Part shown: positions 36,580 through 44,885 of the stretch, piece after piece
Layout: each line of letters starts with the position of its first letter
Position numbering within the stretch: position 1 is the first letter of the stretch
Origin: Candidatus Villigracilis saccharophilus
GTDB lineage: Bacteria; Chloroflexota; Anaerolineae; Anaerolineales; Villigracilaceae
Direction: 5' to 3'
Length of the DNA stretch: 64,000 bases
Assembly (NCBI GenBank): GCA_016709305.1
Contig: JADJNA010000053.1
Span: forward strand, 1 to 64,000
The notes under the pieces: generated by a model
Told to the model about the DNA's origin: nothing
Seen by the model: the letters and a program-made list of their open reading frames with translations, nothing else
Database searches by the model: none
Position numbers and translations under genes: made by a program

Positions 36580-37862
36580 TGGCCAAGACACCCGCTTCTT
36601 CAGAAACAGAACGCAGCGACGAGCGCTTTCCCTTGCCCGGCGCATTGAACATTTGATCATGCTCACATCCTTTACCACCCTTGGGTTGACGGGGTTGGTA
36701 CAGAAATTCGCAACCAGCCCAACTTCACAGTTTTTGGTCGGCATCATGGGCGGTGTTGAAAACACACGCAGCATCCATCACTTCGCCGCCATCGTTCTTA
36801 TGCTCGGTACCATGTGGCACATCGTTGTATTTGGTTACAACTTTTTCGTTCTGCGTACAAGCCTAAGCATGCTGCCCGGCCCGAAAGACGCGCTCGACGC
36901 GCTGCAAGCCTTTTTATACAATGTCGGTTTGGGGAAACTTGTCGGCTTTGGAAAGACCCGTCCGCAAATGGGACGCTAAACCTTTGAAGAAAAAGCCGAG
37001 TACTGGGCGTTCGTGTGGGGCACGGCTGTGATGGGCGTGACCGGCTTTTTGATGTGGAACCCGATCACATCCGCCAAATTCCTGCCGGGCGAAATCATCC
37101 CGGCCGCCAAAGCCGCGCACGGCGGTGAAGCGGTACTGGCGGTGCTGGCCATCATCCTCTGGCATTTTTATGGCGTGCATATTAAATTCTTCAACAAAGC
37201 CATGTGGACCGGCAAGATGACCGAAGAGCAAATGCAGCACGAACATCCGCTTGAACTGGCCGCGATCAAAGCCGGGACCGCAGACCGCATGCCTGACGAG
37301 ATGACCATTCGCAAACGCCAGAAGATCTACTTCCCGATCGCCGCTGTACTCGTCCTGGGCATGTTAGGCGGCATCTATGGCTTTATCAACACTGAAGAAA
37401 CAGCGCTGACCACCATTCCGCCTCAGGAAGGCCAGCTGGTCGAAGTCTATGTACCGCAAACAGCCACACCGCGCCCGACTTCGACTCCCACACTTGAACC
37501 GACCAACACCCCCGCTGCCGACGGCTACCACAGATGCATCACCGACACCCGAAGGAACTCTCTCCGCAGACGGTACGCCCACAACAGCCGCCGCCGCGCT
37601 TGTCAGCTGGGATGGAGCCGTGGGTCCCTTATTCACGCAAAAATGCGCCGGCTGTCACGGCGCATCCGGCGGATTAAATTTATCCACGTATGCAGATGCG
37701 ATCAAGGGCGGAGTTTCCGGTGTCGTATTCACCGCCGGTGATTCTGCCAACAGCATCATGATCGTGAAGTTTGAAAGCGGAAAACACCCTTATGCCGAAC
37801 TTAGCGCTGAAGAACTCGCCCAGATCAAAGCCTGGCTGGATGCAGGCGCGCTCGAAAAATAG
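36579..37862 (+). CDS. Cytochrome b fused to a C-terminal cytochrome c domain (frameshifted)
   Basis: The start ATG 36579 overlaps the stop of the nonaheme gene. The cytochrome b part, about residues 20-250, has four helices with 'SIHHFAAIVLMLGTMWHIVVF' and 'AAHGGEAVLAVLAIILWHFYGVHI' carrying heme-b histidines. A fifth helix ('FPIAAVLVLGMLGGIYGFI') follows, then a Pro/Thr-rich linker and a monoheme domain with 'CAGCHG'. The open frame is broken near 36640 and 37530, and an in-frame TAA lies at 36977 (expected Tyr). Reassembled length is about 428 residues. Compared with its paralogue at 25.9 kb it has gained the extra helix, linker and cytochrome c domain. Confidence 0.82.
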
Positions 37863-37938
37863 CAGCTTAACAGCACGCGGGTTTATAATAAAGGCAGATG
37901 CATTCGCCATGCATCTGCTATTTTTTTCGGAGGTGTCT

Positions 37939-39627
37939 ATGAAAAAGTTATTGGAACGGTTGGGAAAGTTTTTCGTACCGGAGCCAGGCTCTTCACGCTG
38001 GACATATATTCTGCCATACCTGACGCTGATCATTGTGTTTGTGATCCTGCTGGCAGGCGGGATGTATGGCTGGGAATATTCAAACTCCACAAGTTTCTGC
38101 GGAACTGCCTGCCACACCATGCCGCCCCAGAGCGTGGTCCATGCTAATTCTCCACATGCAAACGTCACCTGTGAAGAATGCCATATCGGGCGCGCCTCCT
38201 TCACCAACCAGTTGATGCGCAAGACACAGGGATTGAAAGAAACATATTACGAGATATTTAAGCTTTATGAATATCCGATCCGTGCCAAAGCCTTGCGCCC
38301 GGCACGCGATACCTGCGAAAAATGCCATCTGCCGGAAACCTTTGCCCACGACAGCCTGCGCACCATCAAGCATTTTGCCAGCGACGAAGCCAACACCGAA
38401 TCAACCACCTACCTGATCCTGAAGACTGGCGGCGGAGACGAACGTGAAGGCCTTGGAAAAGGCATCCACTGGCACATCTCGAACAAGGTCCAGTATTACG
38501 CCACGGATCCGCTGAATCAGGAAATCCCGTATGTACGCGTTGCCAACGATGATGGCACATTCACCGAATACACCGATGTAGAATCCGGTTTTGACGCAGC
38601 TTCCATGGATGAAAGCCAGCTCAAGGATATTGACTGCACCACCTGTCATAACCGTGTGACACACAACTTTGAAGTCCCGACCGAATCTGTGGACCAGGCC
38701 ATGGCTGGAAAACTGATCCACCCTGCCATTCCCTCCATCCGCGCCAAAGCGGTCGAGGTGTTGAGCGTCAAATATGAAACCCGCGACGAAGCCGTCAAAG
38801 CCATTGCCGCGGTTGAAGAAGATTACAAGACCAACTATGCTGATTTTTACAGTCAGAATACAGGGATCGTCCAGGCGGCCGTGAAAGAGATACAGGCCAT
38901 CTATGACCGCACCGTATTCCACGATCAGGAAGTTGACTTTCACCACCCACCCCAACAACCTGGGGCATATCAATTCGCCCGGCTGTTTCCGCTGTCATGA
39001 CGGGAAGCATTTGAACGCGGAGAACGAAGCGGTGCGCCTTGAATGTAACTTGTGCCACTCGATACCGATCGTGACCGAACCCAAAGATCTGGTGACGAAT
39101 ATCGAGATCAACAGCGGCGGCGTGGAACCGAGTCACATCTCAACCCCAATTGGATCAGCCTGCACAATCAGTCCATCAACGAATCCTGTGTCGGATGCCA
39201 TACCATTGAAGGCATGGGCGGCGTGAGCAATATCTCTTTTTGCTCGAACAGCGCCTGCCATGGAAATGTGTACACCTACGCAGGCTTTGACGCTCCCGCG
39301 CTGCGCGAGATATTAAAAACTCAAATTCCCACCCCGGCCCCGGCAGCATCTCCTACCGCGGGAGGCTCAGGCTATGATGGAGCCATTGGTGAACTCTTCA
39401 AAGCAAAGTGCGGAGCTTGCCACGGTGACGCCGCTTCCGGCGGATTGAAAGTCACCACCTACGCAGATCTGATGAAAGGCAGCAAGACCGGCGCTGTGAT
39501 CGTCCCGAACGATTCCGCTGCAAGCCTGTTGATCAAGATCCAAAGTGAAAAGCACTTCTTCAATCTTTCTGCAAATGACCTTGACCTGGTCACGCAATGG
39601 ATAGACGACGGAGCAAAAGAGAAGTAA
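37939..39627 (+). CDS. NapC/NirT-like multiheme cytochrome with C-terminal cytochrome c domain (frameshifted)
   Basis: Starts at ATG 37939 after 'TCGGAGGTG'. A cytoplasmic basic segment and one transmembrane helix ('YLTLIIVFVILLAGGMYGW') lead into 'FCGTACHTMPPQS', the usual N-terminal site of this NapC/NirT-like group (CX3CH). Further sites are CEECH, CEKCH, CTTCH, CFRCH, CNLCH, CVGCH, a CX4CH (CSNSACH) and the final CGACH. The last domain is homologous to the tail of the preceding cytochrome b-c protein. The frame shifts near 38965 and again between 39140 and 39190. Reassembled length is about 560 residues. It probably accepts electrons from menaquinol and passes them to other cytochromes. 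Confidence 0.82.
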
Positions 39628-39658
39628 TCTCCACACAGCAGTAATGAAAAGTCATAAA

Positions 39659-39702
39659 TAAAAAATCACCCTGAAGAATTAGCTTCAGGGTGATTTTTTA
39701 TC
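39659..39702. terminator. Bidirectional terminator closing the cytochrome island
   Basis: AAAAATCACCCTGAAG paired with CTTCAGGGTGATTTTT, 6-base loop. Confidence 0.9.
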
Positions 39703-39710
39703 AAGAGGAA

Positions 39711-39902
39711 TTATTCATCACCTGTACTGTCAGCGCCAAGATCAGGCAGGGCTGATTCGATCTCATCCGGGCTTTGCCCGGCTTCCAATCGATCGACCAC
39801 ATCATCGAATTCCGGGGTAGGTTTCTTTCCATATTCGCTGAAGGTCATGAACACTTCAAAGCGTTTTTCACAATGATTACAGATAAAGTCATAGGTCGGC
39901 AT
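39711..39902 (-). CDS. FmdB-type zinc ribbon protein, apparently shortened
   Basis: A 63-residue protein. The N-terminus 'MPTYDFICNHCEKRFEVFMTFSEYGKKP' is the FmdB putative regulatory motif with the first CxxC. The second CPxC pair expected right after 'GKKP' is absent; the sequence jumps to an acidic tail 'EFDDVVDRLEAGQSPDEIE'. From memory, related proteins in this class have a longer form with the second knuckle and a Met/Glu-rich middle, so this looks like an in-frame internal deletion. Function is unknown. Confidence 0.72.
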   Translation of the reverse strand: MPTYDFICNHCEKRFEVFMTFSEYGKKPTPEFDDVVDRLEAGQSPDEIESALPDLGADSTGDE

Positions 39903-40052
39903 GAGCTAATTTTACCGCTTCATGAAAAAATTTGTACCCAAAAAAAGCCTATCCGCAGACGACAGGAGAGGGGTTCGCAATCTTGAATCTGCGGATGGAT
40001 ATGACTTCTGAAAGGCGCAATGAAGAGCGTGTCTCTTTGGTACAATACCCCC

Positions 40053-40670
40053 ATGACCAACACATTCGAACTCCGCAAACCTGAGCCGCTCCTGATCGTG
40101 ATCTCCGGCCCCTCCGGCGTCGGTAAGGATTCAGTCGTCCAACGCATGATGGAGCGCGGCCTGCCATTCCATTTCGTGGTAACCGCCACAACGCGTGAAA
40201 AACGCGAGAGCGAGGTGCACGGCAGGGATTACCTGTTCGTTTCAGATGATGAATTCGCCCACATGATCGAGCATAATGAATTGCTTGAGTACGCGATCGT
40301 CTATGGCGATTACAAAGGCATCCCCAAACAGGGCGTGCGCGAGGCTTTCGCCAGCGGGATGGACGTTATTATGCGCGTGGATGTGCAGGGCGCAGAGTCT
40401 GTCCGCAAGGTTGCACCAGAGGCCTTGTTGATCTTCATCACCTGCGAGGGCGAGGACGAATTGAACGCCGTCTGCGTGAACGCAAAACCGAAACCGCCGA
40501 TTCCCTCTCCTGCGGATCGCCACGGCGCGCAAGGAATTGCAGCGCATTGAAGCATTTGATTATGTGATCGTCAACCAGGATTTCATTTGGACGACACGGT
40601 CAACAAAGTGCGCGGCATCATTGAATCGGAACATTTACGCGTTAAGCATCGCAAGGTTGATCTTGGATGA
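40053..40670 (+). CDS. gmk: Guanylate kinase (frameshifted)
   Basis: GMP to GDP kinase. ATG 40053 leads to the P-loop 'ISGPSGVGKDS', then 'TREKRESEVHGRDYLFVSDDEF' (GMP-binding lid), and 'VIMRVDVQGAESVRKVAPEALLIFI'. The frame shifts near 40465 to 'RLRERKTETADSLSLRIATARKELQRIEAFDYVIVNQD' and again near 40587 to 'DDTVNKVRGIIESEHLRVKHRKVDLG'. Its last codon overlaps the start of the rhomboid gene as ATGA. Single-base losses in short runs explain both breaks; the protein is otherwise normal length (about 205 residues). Confidence 0.93.
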
Positions 40671-41455
40671 ACGAACTCCCCGCTTCACCCTATCACACTG
40701 AGCCTGCTCCGGCTCCCCAATCAGTGCGCGTGGCCCTGCCAACCATCGCGCCAACTGTTACATACACGCTCATCGCGGTCACGGTGTTTGTTTATGTTTT
40801 GCACCAATTATTAAGCGTGGCGGTGCTGGGATATGCCGCCAATCAAATTGACTGGCTCGAAGTCTATGGCGCGAGGTTCAACTCGGTCATTCGCGCGGGG
40901 GAAATCTGGCGCTTTATTACACCGATATTCCTGCACGGGTCCATACCGCATATTTTCTTTAACATGTACGCGCTTTTTTCGATCGGCACATTACTGGAAC
41001 GGCATTTCGGACACGGCAGATTCGCCCTATTATATTTTCTGGCGGGATTCACGGGCAACGTATTCTCTTTCCTTTTAACCGGTGAAAACGGATATTCAGT
41101 GGGTGCATCCACAGCGGTGTTCGGACTGATCGCGGCCGAAGTTGCATTCTTTTATCACAACCGTAAATTATTTGGCGGTCAAGCCCGGCAGGCAATCAGC
41201 AACGCCGGGGTGATCATCGCCATCAACCTGGTCATCGGCTTTCACCCGGCATTGACAATTGGGGCCATGTGGGCGGCCTGTTGGGCGGCGCCATATTCGC
41301 ATGGTTCGCCAGTCCGCGCTGGGAGGTAACCGGCATCTCCCCAGACTTCCGTTTGCAGGATACGCGTGAATTCTCGAGATCGCATTAGGAGCCGGGCTGG
41401 CTCCTCGTCTTCGGGGGCGCTGGCGGTCTGGGGAATATTCTTTAAGGTTTTGTGA
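40667..41455 (+). CDS. Rhomboid-family intramembrane serine protease (frameshifted)
   Basis: Intramembrane protease with about seven helices. The N-terminal 30 residues are Pro/Ala-rich and cytoplasmic. 'GARFNSVIRAGEIWRFITPIFLHGSIPHIFFNMYALFSIG' is the loop 1-TM2 signature. The nucleophile lies in 'SVGASTAVFGL' and the catalytic His in 'NWGHVGGLLGG', which is only read after a frame change near 41260. That frame stops at 41388. A hydrophobic end ('GALAVWGIFFKVL') in yet another frame to 41455 suggests the true C-terminal helix. It overlaps gmk by four bases. Confidence 0.88.
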
Positions 41456-41530
41456 CGAAATCATAAAAAAAACGCGACCCATGCTAGACTGAACCCATAA
41501 AGCGAGACAAAAAAAGAAAGCCCCCGCTGG

Positions 41531-42340
41531 TCAACTGGACAGACACCTAATTTCAAAAGGTGTCTGTCTTGTTTTCAATTGTATCCGTTCATAGTTATAA
41601 AAGTAAATGTATTCATCAATGAGTTGCTGTGTATCCTTAAAGGTGGTTTGTTTGAATTGTCGCAAATATTCCTCTTTGAGGTGCCCAAAGAAATTCTCCA
41701 TCGGAGCATTATCCCAACAGTTTCCACGGCGTGACATGGAAGGCGTGATGTTATACTCGCCAACAAGGACATGATATGCCTGTGAAGTGTATTGCGTCCC
41801 CTGGTCACTGTGGAGGGTCAGTCCGTCAGTGACCTTTTCCTTTTGTTTGGCTCGTTTCAGTGTCTGTGTCACCAGAGCGATCGAATTGGTTTGGTCAAAG
41901 ACATGTGCCACAATGAAGCCGTCGTAGAGATCCTTGATGGTGGACAGATAAGCCCAGCCCTGCAAGGTGCGGATGTAGGTGACATCCGTAACCCACTTCT
42001 GGTTAGGCTTTGTCGCTGCAAAGTCCCGATTGAGTACATTGGGATAGCGGTGGTACGTGCCGATTTCTTCCAACTTTTTGTACATTTTTGGCTTTCTGGC
42101 TTGCGAACGAATACCTAACTTGCGCATCAGCCTCAAAACAGCCTTGTGATTGATGCTAATCCCCAGTTTTCGTTGGAGGTCGATCGTGACCCGTCGATAC
42201 CCGTAGCTTTTGTGGGACGCTTCATAGGCCGCCTGGATCTTATCCATGCGTTCCTGATCCGGGTCTGTCTCTCCCAGTTTCCCTTCCCATGCATAATAAG
42301 CCGCTCGCGAAACACCGAAGAATTTACACATCGCCTTCAC
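41531..42340 (-). CDS. IS3-family transposase OrfB (DDE integrase core)
   Basis: A 269-residue transposase. An N-terminal HTH_21 region ('KSYGYRRVTIDLQRKLGISINHKAVLRLMRKLGI') precedes the DDE core: first Asp in 'KWVTDVTYIRT', second in 'LTLHSDQGTQYTS', Glu in 'NAPMENFFGHLKEEY'. It starts with GTG 42340 which overlaps the orfA stop (GTGA) and has AAGGAG upstream, so translation can be by re-initiation. The reading frame is intact. Confidence 0.93.
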   Translation of the reverse strand: MKAMCKFFGVSRAAYYAWEGKLGETDPDQERMDKIQAAYEASHKSYGYRRVTIDLQRKLGISINHKAVLRLMRKLGIRSQARKPKMYKKLEEIGTYHRYPNVLNRDFAATKPNQKWVTDVTYIRTLQGWAYLSTIKDLYDGFIVAHVFDQTNSIALVTQTLKRAKQKEKVTDGLTLHSDQGTQYTSQAYHVLVGEYNITPSMSRRGNCWDNAPMENFFGHLKEEYLRQFKQTTFKDTQQLIDEYIYFYNYERIQLKTRQTPFEIRCLSS

Positions 42341-42681
42341 TTCGTATTCTCCTTTGTGGTGGTAGATCGCCCGATATTGCGCTGCGCGAGCTGCACTTTC
42401 CGCAATTCGGTATGGAATTTTTTTAGGAGGGCATTTTCCATTCGCAGCCGTGCCACTTCCCGCTCTTCCCTCTCTGTTCTCATGGGTCGTCCAATCGGCT
42501 TATGGAATGACAGTTCTCCCTCTCTCCGATACATCCGTACCCAGGCTTTGATCCTGTCTGGTTTACGTACTTCCAGCCTAGCCGCCACAACCGCATACGT
42601 CAGATGCTCTTCCTCCACCAGACGTACCGCCTCCTGCTTAATTTCCACCTTGTAGTGCATCATTCCTTTTCTTCCTGACAT
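42337..42681 (-). CDS. IS3-family transposase OrfA (helix-turn-helix)
   Basis: A 114-residue DNA-binding subunit. 'IKQEAVRLVEEEHLTYAVVAARLEVRKPDRIKAWVRMYRREG' is the Tnp_IS3/insertion element HTH and the C-terminal half ('REEREVARLRMENALLKKFHTELRK') is a leucine-zipper coiled coil, as in other IS3 OrfA proteins. 'CAGGAGGTGC' precedes the start region at 42681. Confidence 0.9.
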   Translation of the reverse strand: MSGRKGMMHYKVEIKQEAVRLVEEEHLTYAVVAARLEVRKPDRIKAWVRMYRREGELSFHKPIGRPMRTEREEREVARLRMENALLKKFHTELRKVQLAQRNIGRSTTTKENTK

Positions 42682-42789
42682 AAAAGCACCTCCTGTGCTA
42701 TCTTCTCACAGGAGGGCTTTCTTTTCGTGTCCACTTTTCGGGGGGCAGTTCATGCTGCGGTCGCGTTTTTGATTTAACAAGAAAATAGG

Positions 42790-43743
42790 TTATGAACTTA
42801 CATGCACCAAGCGCGGGTCAAGCGCATCGCGCAAGCCGTCGCCGATCAAATTGAACGAAAGCACGGTGAGCATGATAGCCAGCCCGGGATAGAACACAAG
42901 ATGCGGGGCCGTGAAGACCTGGTTACGTTCCGCGCCTAGCATGGAGCCCCATTCAGGCGTGGTGGCTGCGCGCCCAAGCCAAGGAATGACAGTGCGGCCG
43001 CGTCGAGGATTGCAGAGGCTATGCCCAGCGTTCCCTGCACAATCAGCGGAGTCAGCGCGTTCGGCAGAATACATTTAAAAAGGATCTCATACGTATTGCC
43101 GCCAAGCGAGCGGGTGGCTGAAACAAAGTCCATTTCGCGGACAGACAGAACCGAGGCACGCATTACACGCGCATAGGCCGGGATGGAGACAATGCCGATC
43201 GCAAGCAGGGCATTGATCAGGCCAGGGCCAAGAACCGTCACAATGGCAATGGCAAGCAGCAGCGAAGGGAATGCCAACAGGACATCCATCACACGCATAA
43301 TGAGGTTATCAATCCAGCCGCCAAAAATAACCGGCCAGCGCACCAAGGATCGTGCCAATAATGATGGCAAAACTTACCGTGGAGAGACCGATCATTAAAC
43401 TCAGGCGCGCGCCATACAACATGCGGCTGAATTCATCACGCATATTTCCATCGGTGCCCATGATGTGCTGCGGCTGGTCTTGAGGACATCCCAAAGATAA
43501 ATGCAGGGGAAGACTGCTTTTGGATATCCTGCGGCGGTTTTGTATCCAACATGGAAAGTGTGGGGCTATAGGGAGCGATCCACTGCGCGGTCAGGGCAAT
43601 GGTCACAAGAATAGCCAGGATAATCATGCCGACAATGGATGACTTGCGCCGAAAAGCCGATGCCATGTGATTCGCCACAGGCTTGTCGATTTCAGTGTGA
43701 GAGCTTCAGAATCCAGTTTTACAGGGGTTGCAGCGATTGTCAT
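42790..43743 (-). pseudogene. dppC: Dipeptide/oligopeptide ABC transporter permease DppC (broken frame)
   Basis: Four fragments in three frames form one permease of about 315 residues. ATG 43743 starts 'MTIAATPVKLDSEALTL'. Then come '[31 protein letters not shown]', '[25 protein letters not shown]', 'IMRVMDVLLAFPSLLLAIAIV', the EAA loop 'YARVMRASVLSVREMDFVSATRSLGGN', and the end 'GDGLRDALDPRLV'. At least four indels are needed to join them. It is the last gene of the dppABC order. Type is given as pseudogene as the frame is broken, but sequencing error may be the reason. Confidence 0.82.
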
Positions 43744-43752
43744 GATCAATTC

Positions 43753-44819
43753 CTAGTTCAAGCGGATACGGGGATCGAGGTAGGCACAGGAAACATCCAC
43801 AATAAGATTTAATAAAACAAAAAACATTGCGATGACAACCGTGAACCCTTGCACGATGCCATAATCGCGGGCCGTGATGCCGTCATAAAGGATGCGGCCG
43901 ACGCCGGATAAATTGAAAACAGTTTCGGTCAGAACCGCGCCGCCCAGCAAACCGCCCAAGGACAGACCGATCACAGTAGCAAGAGGCAGCAAGGCATTTC
44001 GAAATGCGTGCTTCAAATCACCGAACGCCGCCCCATGCCTTTGGCGCGCGCAGTGCGAATATAATCCCTGGCCAAGCACTTCCAAGCATGGCAGAGCGTG
44101 TCATACGGGCGATCAACGCCATCGGAATGGTGCTAAGGGCAAAAGCGGGAAGGATAAGATGAATAAGTGCGTCTTTAAATAATTTCCAGTCGGCGGTCAG
44201 CACGGCGTTCAGGATATTCATTCGGGCAAGAAAGTCAACGATCGTAAAGAAAAAGTGCCTTCCTTGACCTGCATCCCCAGATTTCAAAAAATGGAGTTGT
44301 GGTAATCGTCGCTCAAGCGGGCCCGGAAGGCGGCAAATTGAAAGGAGTATCTTTTAACGCGAGCGCAAAAACATACGCCAACATTAGTCCAAGCCAAACA
44401 CGGGCATGGACACGCCGACATTTGCCCACATCATGGTGACCATCCACCCAGGGTTATGGCGGACCGCGGAGATCACACCCAAAGGAATACCGATAAAAAT
44501 ACTGACCAACAGCGCCGCAAAACTTAACTCAACCGTGATGGGCAAACGCTCCTTCAACAATTCAGTATGGGTTTGGAATAGCGGAATGAAGTTCCAAATC
44601 ACTGGGCAATTTCACCAACATAAACCCCAAACTGTACCGGGATGGGTTTGTCCAGCCCATGGCGATGATTGAATTCATCACAGACCACTTTGCGGCTTTC
44701 TCCAACATGGCGCAGCAGGGGATCCCGGGGATCAGGCGTGCCAGCGCGAAGGTGGCGAATAAAATGCCAAATAGAACGGGAATGCTGAGTAAGAGTCGTC
44801 GGATGATATAAGTGGTCAT
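43753..44819 (-). pseudogene. dppB: Dipeptide/oligopeptide ABC transporter permease DppB (broken frame)
   Basis: Fragments from 44819 to 43753 give the DppB layout: 'TTYIIRRLLLSIPVLFGILFATFALARLIPG' at the start, 'RLPITVELSFAALLVSIFIGIPLGVISAVRH', 'LIHLILPAFALSTIPMALIARMTRSAML', 'FRNALLPLATVIGLSLGGLLGGAVLTETVF' and 'DPRIRLN' at the end. At least four frame changes occur, with a poor stretch near 44290-44380. It partners DppC in a membrane channel for peptide import. The gap to dppC is about 10 bases. Confidence 0.8.
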
Positions 44820-44885
44820 ATCGGTTTGGAGAACCCCGCCAAGATAACTCTTGACGGGGGTCTAATAGGTTGTGCAGGATTGAAA

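Larger units (their letters stand above)
41528..42752 (-). mobile_element. IS3-family insertion sequence
   Basis: About 1.2 kb with two overlapping minus-strand genes, orfA and orfB. The right end (read inward on the minus strand) starts TGAACTGCCCCCCGAAAAG, a common IS3-type terminus, and the left end starts TGGTCAACTGGACAGACACC. They share TG at the edge and a GGACA(C/G)-like block but not a long perfect inverted repeat. I could not find a convincing target duplication. It lies between the rhomboid gene and the 3' end of dppC. Confidence 0.85.

Noticed and set aside
41518..42765. Target-site duplication around the IS3-family element
   Set aside because: Flanks GCCCCCGC and TGCTGCGG do not give a convincing direct repeat of 3-4 bases.
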